This document shows positions 1-12,384 of a stretch of 27,195 bases of DNA, one piece after another (within the stretch, counting starts at the first letter, position 1; every line of letters begins with the position of its first letter). The stretch is from DASZGI01 sp035938995. GTDB taxonomy: Bacteria; Actinomycetota; Actinomycetes; Streptomycetales; Catenulisporaceae. The position numbers and the translations under genes are program-made. The DNA lies in contig NZ_DASZGI010000066.1 of the NCBI RefSeq assembly GCF_035938995.1, positions 1 to 27,195 of the forward strand. Direction: 5' to 3'. The notes beneath the pieces are model-generated. The model saw only the letters and a program-made list of their open reading frames with translations, was not told the origin of the DNA and ran no database searches.

Positions 1-1104
1 AAGGGCGAGACCGAGCTCACGCCCGAGGAGCGCCTGCTGAGGGCGATCTTCGGCGAGAAGGCCCGCGAGGTCCGTGACACGTCCCTCAAGGTGCCGCACG
101 GCGAGGAGGGCAAGGTCATCGGCGTCCGGGTGTTCACCCGCGAGGACGGCGACGAGCTGCCGCCCGGCGTCAACGAGCTGGTCCGCGTGTACGTGGCCCA
201 GAAGCGGAAGATCACCGACGGCGACAAGCTGGCGGGCCGCCACGGGAACAAGGGTGTCATCTCCAAGATCCTGCCGGTCGAGGACATGCCGTTCCTCGCC
301 GACGGGACCCCGGTGGACATCGTGCTGAACCCGCTGGGCGTTCCCGGCCGGATGAACGTCGGCCAGGTCCTCGAAACTCACCTCGGGTGGGTCGCGAAGA
401 CTGGCTGGCAGGTCAACGGCACGGACGAGGAGTGGAAGGACCGGCTGCGCGCGATCGGCGCCGACTCGAGTGAGCCTGGCACCAACGTGGCCACCCCGGT
501 CTTCGACGGCGCGCACGAGGAGGAGATCACCGGCCTGCTCGGTTCCACGCTGCCGAACAGGGACGGCAACCAGCTGATCGGCTCGACCGGCAAGACCACC
601 CTGTACGACGGGCGCACCGGCGAGCCGTTCAAGGACCCGGTCTCCGTCGGCTACATCTACATCCTCAAGCTGCTGCACCTCGTGGACGACAAGATCCACG
701 CGCGGTCCACCGGCCCGTACTCCATGATCACCCAGCAGCCGCTGGGCGGTAAGGCGCAGTTCGGCGGGCAGCGCTTCGGTGAGATGGAGGTGTGGGCCCT
801 GGAGGCCTACGGCGCCGCCTACGCGCTGCAGGAGCTGCTCACCATCAAGTCCGACGACGTGCTCGGGCGGGTCAAGGTGTACGAGGCCATCGTCAAGGGC
901 GAGAACATCCCCGAGCCGGGCATCCCCGAGTCGTTCAAGGTGCTCATCAAGGAGATGCAGTCGCTCTGCCTGAACGTCGAGGTGCTGTCCTCGGACGGCA
1001 ACAACATCGAACTGCGCGACACGGATGAGGACGTCTTCCGGGCCGCCGAAGAGCTGGGTATCGACCTGTCCCGGCGCGAGCCGAGCAGCGTCGAAGAAGT
1101 CTGA
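1..1104 (+). CDS. rpoB: RNA polymerase beta subunit, C-terminal part (5' end outside window)
   Basis: The reading frame is open from base 1 and ends at TGA 1102-1104, giving the last 367 residues of the RNA polymerase beta subunit. Landmark motifs of the conserved C-terminal half are visible: KLAGRHGNKGVISKI around residues 76-90 of the fragment, GRMNVGQVLETHLGW, and GGKAQFGGQRFGEMEVWALE near residues 249-268. These form the part of beta that packs against beta' near the active site and the switch regions. The rifampicin-resistance region lies upstream of the window, so drug susceptibility cannot be read here. rpoC follows on the same strand after about 130 bp, the usual rpoBC arrangement. 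Nothing in the visible part is truncated or frameshifted. Confidence 0.98.
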   Translation, partial: KGETELTPEERLLRAIFGEKAREVRDTSLKVPHGEEGKVIGVRVFTREDGDELPPGVNELVRVYVAQKRKITDGDKLAGRHGNKGVISKILPVEDMPFLADGTPVDIVLNPLGVPGRMNVGQVLETHLGWVAKTGWQVNGTDEEWKDRLRAIGADSSEPGTNVATPVFDGAHEEEITGLLGSTLPNRDGNQLIGSTGKTTLYDGRTGEPFKDPVSVGYIYILKLLHLVDDKIHARSTGPYSMITQQPLGGKAQFGGQRFGEMEVWALEAYGAAYALQELLTIKSDDVLGRVKVYEAIVKGENIPEPGIPESFKVLIKEMQSLCLNVEVLSSDGNNIELRDTDEDVFRAAEELGIDLSRREPSSVEEV

Positions 1105-1109
1105 GCGTA

Positions 1110-1157
1110 GGCCGCCGGGCCGGATCCCGAGGGGGAAATCGGCCCGGTCCGGCGGCC
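1110..1157 (+). promoter_or_regulatory. rpoB-rpoC intercistronic hairpin
   Basis: A long inverted repeat lies just after the rpoB stop. The left arm (1110-1123) and right arm (1144-1157) pair over 14 bp with one G-U, around a 20-nt loop. No U-tract follows, so it is not a canonical intrinsic terminator. In an rpoBC transcript it could act as a partial attenuator or an RNA processing or stability element. The structure is seen in the sequence; the role is inferred. Confidence 0.5.
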
Positions 1158-1238
1158 ACAAGCTCTCGAGACATGGATTCACTTCGCCGCTGCGGGACTT
1201 CCCCCTCGCCGCGGTACGAACCATAAGGATTGACACAC

Positions 1239-5111
<3,873 letters not shown>

Positions 5112-5155
5112 GCCTGTCTAAGGCCGCAGCCGCCTAGGTAAGGCAGCGCACGACC

Positions 5156-5194
5156 ACCGCGCCCCCGGCTCCCGCAAGGGACCGGGGGCGCGGT
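5156..5194 (+). terminator. rpoBC terminator hairpin
   Basis: A perfect 13-bp GC-rich stem (5156-5168 with 5182-5194) carries a further 4-bp TCCC/GGGA helix, with one bulged C, capped by a GCAA tetraloop of the GNRA class. It starts 45 nt after the rpoC stop. Only a weak T-rich stretch (GCGTTGGTTG) follows, as is common for actinobacterial terminators. Confidence 0.85.
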
Positions 5195-5304
5195 GCGTTG
5201 GTTGAGGGGCAGGGCGCGTGGGTGGCGTGCCCCGTTCGGCGGGAAGCTCACGCTCCGGCGCCCTTCGAGGTGGAGATCGACGCCGCGCGGTTCTTCAGGC
5301 GAAG

Positions 5305-5330
5305 CGGATGATCGAAACGGATGATCGAAG
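5305..5330. repeat. 13-bp tandem duplication
   Basis: Two adjacent 13-bp units, CGGATGATCGAAA and CGGATGATCGAAG, lie in the rpoC to DUF4190-like gap. They differ only in the last base. Probably a small slippage duplication; no function is evident. Confidence 0.6.
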
Positions 5331-5399
5331 CGGGTGGCCGGAGCGGAGCAGTGACTCAGGCGTCGTCCATCCGGCGCCGCGGGGCAGTATGGTCCCCCT

Positions 5400-5777
5400 G
5401 TGAACACCGAGCACGACAACGAACTCGGCAGGCCGCGCTACCAGGCCGGGCCGGGCGGGCAACCGGGGGCGGGCGGCCCCCTGCCTTCCGCGCGCGGCGC
5501 CCAGGTCGTGCCCAAGACGGCTCGCACGGCCGTCGGCGCGCTCGCGTTCGCGGCGGTCGGCTGGATGCTTCCGGTGTTTGGCGGCGTGATCGCGATCCGG
5601 CGGGGCAGCGCGGCGCTTCGGGAGATCGCGGCGTCCGGCGGCGAGCTGGAAGGCGTGCCGCTGGCGGTGTGGGCGCGGCGCCTGGGCTGGTGCTGGGTGA
5701 TCGTGTGGTGCGGGATCATCTTCTTCTACGCGGGCGGTCCGCTGATTCAGCTGATCTACAGTTTCCTGATCAAGTGA
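5400..5777 (+). CDS. Small membrane protein, DUF4190-like
   Basis: Predicted 125-residue membrane protein. Residues 1-40 are hydrophilic and rich in Gly, Pro and Arg. Two hydrophobic segments follow, at about 43-66 (VGALAFAAVGWMLPVFGGVI) and 95-122 (WCWVIVWCGIIFFYAGG). The linker IRRGSAALREIAASGGELEG and the segment after it recall the DUF4190 pattern of a TM hairpin around an HxALRxI and GxxLxGxxLA core. That match is from pattern memory and is not proven. The GTG 5400 start has no convincing Shine-Dalgarno. A possible -10 (CAGTAT, 5385-5390) lies 9 nt upstream, so a leaderless mRNA is possible. Function unknown. It sits between rpoC and a pseudokinase gene on the same strand. Confidence 0.75.
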   Translation: MNTEHDNELGRPRYQAGPGGQPGAGGPLPSARGAQVVPKTARTAVGALAFAAVGWMLPVFGGVIAIRRGSAALREIAASGGELEGVPLAVWARRLGWCWVIVWCGIIFFYAGGPLIQLIYSFLIK

Positions 5778-5879
5778 TCGGGGCGGGCGCGGCAGACCCG
5801 CGCCGTCGATGGGGAACAATGGTCCGCACGACTGTCGGCGGATCATCGACGATCACTGTGTTCTGACGGAGGCGCCCGG

Positions 5880-7208
5880 ATGACGTTCGGCCACGCAGGC
5901 GATTCGGTGGCTGACCGGTACCGCTTGGACCGCCTGGTCGCCGGGACGGCGGATGTCGAGCATTGGGAGGCGTACGACACGCGGCTGGCGCGTGCGGTGG
6001 CGCTCCGGCTCGAGCGTGAACCGGGCGAGGCGGATGAGGACGCCGCGGACGAAGGAGCGGCGGGCGAAGCCGGGCCGAGCGGGGCAGCGGAGTCTGAGCC
6101 GGAGTCAACGCAGACGCGCATCGCCCGGCTGACTAATCCGCACGTGGCTGCCCTCTACGACATCGGGGTCGTGGGCAGCGGGGCTGAGCGGGTGCGCTAC
6201 GCAGTCTCCGAATGGTCCGCGGGGCGCACGCTCGGCCATCTGATGGAGACCGGCCCGCAGCCCTGGACGCGCGTCGCGGACTGGGGACGGCAGACGAGCG
6301 CCGGTCTCGCCGCGCTGCACGCGATCGGGGTCGCGCATGGGGCGCTGGGCCCCGACAGCCTCGCGGTCTTCGACGACAGGCGCGTCAAGATCATGGGCGC
6401 CGGGCTCGAACACGCCGTGGGCGGCGGCGATGCGGCGGCGGTGGCCGTCGCCGCCGCGGACGACGTCCGCGCGCTCGGCGAACTCATGTGGCGGGCGGTC
6501 GCGGGTACCGCGGCGGATGCGGAGCGCCGACTGGATACCGAGCCGCTGCGCGAAGCGGGAATGCCGCCGGTCCTCATCGAGCTCTTGGGCGAGATGCTGG
6601 CCGACGACCCGGCCGCGCGCCCGACGGCGGCCGCGGTCGAGGAGCGGATCGCCCCGCTGGTCCCGATCGAGCGCGCGGCTGATCGCGAAGCCGAGCCCAG
6701 CACGATGCCGCTCGTGGTCCCGCCGACGGAATTCGGCACGCGGACGGACATAGCGGTGCGGGATTACCCGACCACCCCCATCCACCGTGGATCTCCCGCA
6801 CAAGCCTCCAAACGGCGCTCCGCAGGGCTGCTCGTCGGCCTCGCGCTTCTGCTCGCAGCGGTCGGGGCCGCGGTGGGCCTCATCATCGCCAACAACGTCG
6901 GCCGTACCACCGCCCCGCCGCCGCCGAACGTGACCGTAAGCGGCTCGGCGGGCACCATCAATCTTCCGACGCCCACCGCACCCACCAGCAGCGCGCCCCC
7001 GACGACCGCGACCAGTGCCCCGCACACGTCCACCGCCGCGACGTCGGCGCCGCCGTCCAGCCCGTCGGCGACGGCGAGCCCCAGCGCGAGTTCGAGCCCG
7101 AGTTCCAGCGCTGCATCGAGTCCGGCCGGTCCCGCGTCGGCGTCCGGCACGGCGATCGGAGGTCCCCCTGGCGGCCCGGGGTCGCCCACCACAGTGGCCA
7201 CCAAGTGA
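5880..7208 (+). CDS. Membrane-anchored pseudokinase (Ser/Thr kinase fold, catalytic motifs lost)
   Basis: 442 residues. The N-terminal part (about 12-262) follows the Hanks-type kinase pattern, beginning RYRLDRLVAGTADVEHWEAY. Every catalytic signature is altered: the glycine-rich loop is degenerate, the ATP-binding Lys of VAVK is Arg43 (VALR), HRDLKPxN is HGALGPDS (153-160), and DFG is GAG (173-175). A 35-residue acidic Ala/Glu-rich insert interrupts the N-lobe after residue 45. A TM helix at about 315-338 is preceded by KRR, and a Pro/Ser/Thr-rich tail (about 341-442) is predicted outside the cell, with no PASTA domains. GGAGG at 5868-5872, 7 nt from ATG 5880, supports the start. By analogy with known actinobacterial pseudokinases it probably binds phosphoproteins or nucleotides without phosphotransfer. 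That is inference. Confidence 0.85.
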   Translation: MTFGHAGDSVADRYRLDRLVAGTADVEHWEAYDTRLARAVALRLEREPGEADEDAADEGAAGEAGPSGAAESEPESTQTRIARLTNPHVAALYDIGVVGSGAERVRYAVSEWSAGRTLGHLMETGPQPWTRVADWGRQTSAGLAALHAIGVAHGALGPDSLAVFDDRRVKIMGAGLEHAVGGGDAAAVAVAAADDVRALGELMWRAVAGTAADAERRLDTEPLREAGMPPVLIELLGEMLADDPAARPTAAAVEERIAPLVPIERAADREAEPSTMPLVVPPTEFGTRTDIAVRDYPTTPIHRGSPAQASKRRSAGLLVGLALLLAAVGAAVGLIIANNVGRTTAPPPPNVTVSGSAGTINLPTPTAPTSSAPPTTATSAPHTSTAATSAPPSSPSATASPSASSSPSSSAASSPAGPASASGTAIGGPPGGPGSPTTVATK

Positions 7209-7431
7209 CGCCGGTCCCACCTTTACGGTGTAGGCGCAGCCGCCCTTGGCCGGCCCTGGCTCCTTCGTGACACCACCGTACTAACCACTAACCCTGCGAC
7301 CCCACACATTCCCTGATTCGTAAGGGGCCGTTGGGGATAAGCGTTTTTGCCCACACATCCGGCCATGAGAGAATAGATGAACGGTGCGTGCGAGCGCCGG
7401 TGCCGTGCATTCTGTCGGAACGATGGCCGTT

Positions 7432-7461
7432 TTGACCGGAGGCATGGCCCGTCGGTACGCT
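7432..7461 (+). promoter_or_regulatory. Predicted promoter of the str operon
   Basis: A -35 box TTGACC (7432-7437) and a -10 box TACGCT (7456-7461) are separated by 18 bp, close to the principal sigma factor consensus in actinomycetes. Transcription would start near 7468, giving a leader of about 300 nt before rpsL. The call rests on motif and spacing alone. Confidence 0.6.
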
Positions 7462-7617
7462 CTCACCTTGTGCCTGGGGTTTCCCCGGCTACCCGTGCGC
7501 GCGCATATCACGGCTTGCCGCCGTGGGCTCCGCGGCCCGTCCTCAACTGGGACCGCACGGAGGCTCTCACGGGCGGAGCGACCCACGAAAGTCGGGTCAG
7601 GCCCGTTGGAGCAAGCC

Positions 7618-7656
7618 GCGACACACCCGACCTCGTGGGTCGGAGAAACCGGACAG
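7618..7656 (+). promoter_or_regulatory. Leader element shared with rpsJ (copy 1)
   Basis: This 39-nt stretch is almost identical to 23364-23403 upstream of rpsJ, with four substitutions and one single-base indel. It begins GCGACACACCCG and ends GAAACCGGACAG. Its middle can form CCGACC-TCGTG-GGTCGG, a perfect 6-bp hairpin. It would lie inside the rpsL leader RNA, about 150 nt after the predicted start and 109 nt before the start codon. Conservation in two ribosomal operons suggests a common regulator or RNA element; the mechanism is unknown. Confidence 0.6.
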
Positions 7657-7700
7657 TCCCGGGCACGGCAACCATATTTCGCCAGAGGACGCCTGGCCGC

Positions 7701-7724
7701 CGCCCCGCCCGAGAGGGCGCGGCG
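7701..7724 (+). promoter_or_regulatory. Hairpin in rpsL leader
   Basis: The arms CGCC-C-CGCCC (7701-7710) and GGGCG-C-GGCG (7715-7724) pair around a GAGA tetraloop with one C-C mismatch. The hairpin ends about 32 nt before the Shine-Dalgarno of rpsL. It may influence leader folding; a role is not demonstrated. Confidence 0.4.
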
Positions 7725-7765
7725 CCCCGGCCGAAGGCTTGGCACGATCGGAAGACGGAGAAGCA

Positions 7766-8140
7766 GTGCCCACGATCCAGCAGTTGGTCCGCAAGGGCCG
7801 GCAGGACAAGGTCTCCAAGACCAAGACTCCTGCGCTCAAGGGCAGCCCGCAGCGGCGCGGTGTGTGCACCCGCGTCTACACCACCACCCCGAAGAAGCCG
7901 AACTCGGCCCTGCGCAAGGTCGCCCGCGTGCGCCTGTCCAGCGGCATCGAGGTCACGGCCTACATCCCGGGGGTCGGCCACAACCTGCAGGAGCACTCGA
8001 TCGTGCTCGTGCGCGGCGGCCGAGTCAAGGACCTTCCCGGCGTGCGCTACAAGATCATCCGCGGCTCGCTGGACACCCAGGGTGTCAAGAACCGCAAGCA
8101 GGCTCGTAGCCGCTACGGCGCCAAGAAGGAGAAGAAGTAA
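7766..8140 (+). CDS. rpsL: 30S ribosomal protein S12
   Basis: 124-residue S12, part of the decoding centre of the small subunit. The start is GTG 7766 (PTIQQLVRKGRQDK), with GGAG at 7757-7760 five nt upstream. In-frame extensions further upstream are not S12-like. The streptomycin-relevant lysines are wild type: Lys in TPKKPNSALRK (classical K43) and in VKDLPGVRYK (classical K88). So the sequence shows no standard rpsL streptomycin-resistance change. Its stop overlaps the rpsG ATG by one base, indicating translational coupling in the str operon. Confidence 0.98.
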   Translation: MPTIQQLVRKGRQDKVSKTKTPALKGSPQRRGVCTRVYTTTPKKPNSALRKVARVRLSSGIEVTAYIPGVGHNLQEHSIVLVRGGRVKDLPGVRYKIIRGSLDTQGVKNRKQARSRYGAKKEKK

Positions 8141-8610
8141 TGCCTCGCAAGGGCCCGGCCCCGAAGCACCCGGTCGTCATCGACCCGGTCTACAACTCTC
8201 CGCTGGTGACCCAGCTGGTGAACAAGGTACTGCTCGACGGCAAGCGCTCCACCGCCGAGCGCATCGTCTACGGCGCCCTCGAGGGCTGCCGCGAGAAGAC
8301 CGGAACCGACCCGGTCATCACGCTCAAGCGCGCCCTGGAGAACGTCAAGCCGGCCATCGAGGTCAAGTCCCGCCGGGTCGGCGGCGCGACCTACCAGGTC
8401 CCGGTCGAGGTCCGGGCCGGCCGGTCGAACACCCTGGCGCTGCGCTGGCTGGTCACCTACTCGCGCGCCCGCCGCGAGAAGACGATGACCGAGCGGCTGA
8501 TGAACGAGCTTCTGGACGCTTCCAACGGTCTGGGCGCCTCCGTGAAACGACGCGAGGACACCCACAAGATGGCCGAGGCCAACAAGGCCTTCGCGCACTA
8601 CCGCTGGTAA
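8140..8610 (+). CDS. rpsG: 30S ribosomal protein S7
   Basis: 156 residues, the normal length for S7, which nucleates assembly of the 30S head and lies near the E site. It begins MPRKGPAPKHPV and contains the conserved core QLVNKVLLDGKRSTAE and the segment RRVGGATYQVPVEVR. The C terminus ends NKAFAHYRW, a standard ending. The ATG overlaps the rpsL stop codon by one base. Second gene of the str operon; fusA follows after 44 nt. Confidence 0.98.
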   Translation: MPRKGPAPKHPVVIDPVYNSPLVTQLVNKVLLDGKRSTAERIVYGALEGCREKTGTDPVITLKRALENVKPAIEVKSRRVGGATYQVPVEVRAGRSNTLALRWLVTYSRARREKTMTERLMNELLDASNGLGASVKRREDTHKMAEANKAFAHYRW

Positions 8611-8654
8611 GCCGGTAGCAACCCTTTCCGACTCGCGAAAGTAGACGAGCCACC

Positions 8655-10763
8655 ATGGCCACGAACGCCGCGCTCGACCTCGCCAAGGTCCGAAACATCG
8701 GCATCATGGCGCACATCGACGCCGGAAAGACCACCACGACCGAGCGCATCCTGTACTACACCGGGATGAGCTACAAGATCGGCGAGGTCCACGACGGCGC
8801 CGCCACCACCGACTGGATGGAGCAGGAGCAGGAGCGGGGGATCACCATCACCTCCGCCGCCGTCACCTGCCACTGGAAGACGGACGACGTCGACCACACC
8901 ATCAACATCATCGACACCCCCGGCCACGTGGACTTCACCGTCGAGGTCGAGCGGTCGCTGCGCGTCCTCGACGGCGCCGTCGCGGTCTTCGATGGCGTGG
9001 CCGGCGTGGAGCCGCAGTCCGAGACGGTCTGGAACCAGGCCAACCGGTACGGCGTGCCCCGCATCTGCTTCGTGAACAAGCTGGACCGCACCGGCGCGGA
9101 GTTCCACCGCTGCGTGGACATGATCGTCTCCCGGCTCAACGCCGTGCCGCTGGTCATGCAGCTGCCGATCGGCGCCGAGGCCGACTTCAAGGGCGTCATC
9201 GACCTGGTCACCATGCAGGCCCTGGTCTGGAACCCCGAGGCGAAGCTCGGCGAGATGTACGACACCGTCGACATCCCGGCGACGCACACCGAGGCGGCCC
9301 AGGAGTGGCGCGACCGGCTGGTCGAGACCTCCGCCGAGGCCGACGAGGAGCTGATGGAGCTGTACCTGGAGGGCACCGAGCCCACCATCGAGCAGCTCTA
9401 CGCGGGCATCCGCCGGGCCACCCTGGCCTCCGCGATCACCCCGGTCTTCTGCGGCACCGCGTTCAAGAACAAGGGCGTGCAGCCGCTGCTCGACGCGATC
9501 GTGCGGTACCTGCCGTCGCCGCTGGACGTCGAGGCGATCGACGGCCACGCGGTCGGCGACGAGGAGACCGTCATCCACCGCCACCCGTCCGAGGACGAGC
9601 CGCTCTCGGCGCTGGCGTTCAAGATCATGAGCGACCCGCACCTGGGCAAGCTCACCTTCGTCCGGGTCTACTCCGGCCGGCTCGAGTCGGGTTCGCAGGT
9701 GCTGAACTCGGTCAAGGGCCGCAAGGAGCGGATCGGCAAGATCTACCGGATGCACGCGAACAAGCGCGAGGAGATCCCGTTCGTCGTCGCGGGCGACATC
9801 GTCGCGGTGATGGGCCTGAAGGACACCACCACCGGCGAGACCCTGTGCGACCCGGCGAACCCGGTGATCCTGGAGTCGATGAACTTCCCGGCCCCGGTCA
9901 TCTCGGTGGCCATCGAGCCGAAGACCAAGAGCGACCAGGAGAGGCTCGGCACCGCGATCCAGCGGCTCGCCGAGGAGGACCCGTCGTTCCAGGTCCGCAC
10001 GGACGAGGAGACCGGGCAGACCATCATCTCCGGGATGGGCGAACTGCACCTGGAGATCCTGGTCGACCGGATGCGCCGCGAGTTCAGGGTCGAGGCCAAC
10101 GTCGGCAAGCCGCAGGTCGCCTACCGGGAGACCATCCGGCGCGAGGTCGCGAAGGTCGAGTACACGCACAAGAAGCAGACCGGCGGTTCGGGCCAGTACG
10201 CGCGCGTCATCATCGGCATCGAGCCGATCGAGGGCGGCGAGGGGTACGAGTTCGTCAACGCCGTCACCGGCGGCCGCATCCCGCGGGAGTACATCCCGTC
10301 GGTGGACGCGGGCTGCCAGGAGGCGATGGAGTTCGGCGTGCTCGCCGGCTATCCGCTGGTCGGCGTGAAGGTCACCCTGCAGGACGGCGCGTACCACGAG
10401 GTGGACTCCTCGGAGCTCGCGTTCAAGATCGCCGGTTCGATGGCGTTCAAGGAGGCGGCCCGCAAGGCCGACCCGGCGCTGCTCGAGCCGATGATGGCGG
10501 TCGAGGTCACCACCCCGGAGGACTACCTGGGCGACGTGATCGGCGACCTGAACTCCCGCCGTGGCCAGATCCAGGCCATGGAGGAGCGGTTCGGCTCCCG
10601 GGTCGTCAAGGCCCTGGTTCCGCTGTCGGAGATGTTCGGCTACGTCGGCGACCTGCGGTCGAAGACCTCGGGCCGGGCCTCCTACAGCATGCAGTTCGAC
10701 TCTTACGCCGAGGTTCCCCGGAGCATCGCGGAAGAGATCATCAAGAAGGCGCGCGGCGAGTAG
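8655..10763 (+). CDS. fusA: Elongation factor G
   Basis: 702-residue translational GTPase that drives ribosomal translocation. G motifs are intact: AHIDAGKT (19-26), the switch I segment EQERGITITSAA, DTPGHVDF and NKLDRTGAEF. Domains II-V follow in order, including SGMGELHLEILVDRM in domain III and GGRIPREYIPSV in domain IV, ending in an intact C-terminal domain V. Length is normal for the family. ATG 8655 gives MATNAALDLAKVRNIGI; the Shine-Dalgarno is weak (GAAAG region), so expression may rely on coupling to rpsG 44 nt upstream. I see no anomaly in the protein. Confidence 0.98.
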   Translation: MATNAALDLAKVRNIGIMAHIDAGKTTTTERILYYTGMSYKIGEVHDGAATTDWMEQEQERGITITSAAVTCHWKTDDVDHTINIIDTPGHVDFTVEVERSLRVLDGAVAVFDGVAGVEPQSETVWNQANRYGVPRICFVNKLDRTGAEFHRCVDMIVSRLNAVPLVMQLPIGAEADFKGVIDLVTMQALVWNPEAKLGEMYDTVDIPATHTEAAQEWRDRLVETSAEADEELMELYLEGTEPTIEQLYAGIRRATLASAITPVFCGTAFKNKGVQPLLDAIVRYLPSPLDVEAIDGHAVGDEETVIHRHPSEDEPLSALAFKIMSDPHLGKLTFVRVYSGRLESGSQVLNSVKGRKERIGKIYRMHANKREEIPFVVAGDIVAVMGLKDTTTGETLCDPANPVILESMNFPAPVISVAIEPKTKSDQERLGTAIQRLAEEDPSFQVRTDEETGQTIISGMGELHLEILVDRMRREFRVEANVGKPQVAYRETIRREVAKVEYTHKKQTGGSGQYARVIIGIEPIEGGEGYEFVNAVTGGRIPREYIPSVDAGCQEAMEFGVLAGYPLVGVKVTLQDGAYHEVDSSELAFKIAGSMAFKEAARKADPALLEPMMAVEVTTPEDYLGDVIGDLNSRRGQIQAMEERFGSRVVKALVPLSEMFGYVGDLRSKTSGRASYSMQFDSYAEVPRSIAEEIIKKARGE

Positions 10764-10847
10764 CCCAAGCCGATCCACCTATCCAGTACGCCGCATGGGT
10801 GGGCAACCAGTTCACCCAGGCACCGCACCAGTCCACAGGAGGACACC

Positions 10848-12041
<1,194 letters not shown>

Positions 12042-12090
12042 CACGGTCACTGGCGCCGACGGGCGGGCCGCCCTCTATTGAGCACAGCGC

Positions 12091-12135
12091 GGTCGCACCG
12101 TCGGCGCCGGCCGGGTGACGAAGATCGTCAAGTAG
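12091..12135 (+). pseudogene. Remnant of a second tuf gene (last 15 codons)
   Basis: This 45-bp segment reads GRTVGAGRVTKIVK followed by TAG in its own frame, the exact EF-Tu C terminus. It matches tuf 11997-12041 at 41 of 45 bases. All four differences are third-position and silent: GGC/GGT, GTC/GTG, ACC/ACG and TAA/TAG. Homology stops abruptly at 12091, and the same frame meets TGA at 12079-12081, so no protein can be made. The silent-only divergence indicates that the remnant comes from a functional tuf copy that diverged under selection and then lost its 5' part. The strong terminator follows the remnant, not the intact gene, which suggests the remnant marks the original tuf end. Confidence 0.85.
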
Positions 12136-12170
12136 TGCGCCGGTAGTATCGCAGCACCCTGCACCAAGCC

Positions 12171-12210
12171 GCCGCCCGGGACTCCACGCGAGTCCCGGGC
12201 GGCAGTTTTT
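12171..12210 (+). terminator. Intrinsic terminator of the str operon
   Basis: A perfect 13-bp stem (12171-12183 with 12191-12203), extendable by one more C-G pair, has a short loop CCACGCG and is followed by AG and TTTTT (12206-12210). This is the most canonical rho-independent terminator in the window. It closes the rpsL-rpsG-fusA-tuf unit and insulates the accessory block that follows. Confidence 0.93.
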
Positions 12211-12384
12211 CGTGTCCGCCGGGGCAACCCGCCCGACGTCCGGGTGCGTTCCCGGGCATACTTGTCGCAGCGGGCAACCGGGGACGCGCACCGCGGCGTC
12301 CTACGGCGCGCAGGGGGACGGGTGTGAGGCGCGTGGAGAGTACCGGACCCGATCAACTCAGGGCTCGATGAAGGTGGACCACGC

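Larger units (their letters stand above)
7209..7765 (+). other. Long intergenic and leader region upstream of rpsL
   Basis: This 557-bp stretch has no credible gene. From left to right it holds a less GC-rich patch around 7265-7380 with the direct repeat CCCACACAT (7301-7309 and 7350-7358), a strong promoter candidate at 7432-7461, an element shared with the rpsJ leader (7618-7656), and a hairpin at 7701-7724 just before the rpsL ribosome binding site. Reading frames that extend through it encode Arg/Pro-rich nonsense and are not annotated. Confidence 0.7.

Noticed and set aside
6105..7220. Minus-strand frame opposite the pseudokinase gene
   Set aside because: Arg/Gly-rich low-complexity product without motifs; the plus-strand frame has a ribosome binding site, kinase-fold pattern and TM helix.
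7377..8618. Plus-strand frame of 413 codons spanning the rpsL leader and overlapping rpsL and rpsG
   Set aside because: Out of frame with both ribosomal genes, Arg/Pro-rich and without homology; the region is leader DNA followed by rpsL and rpsG.
8598..10778. A 726-codon minus-strand open frame across fusA
   Set aside because: Same effect of codon bias; the plus strand is full-length EF-G with all G motifs.
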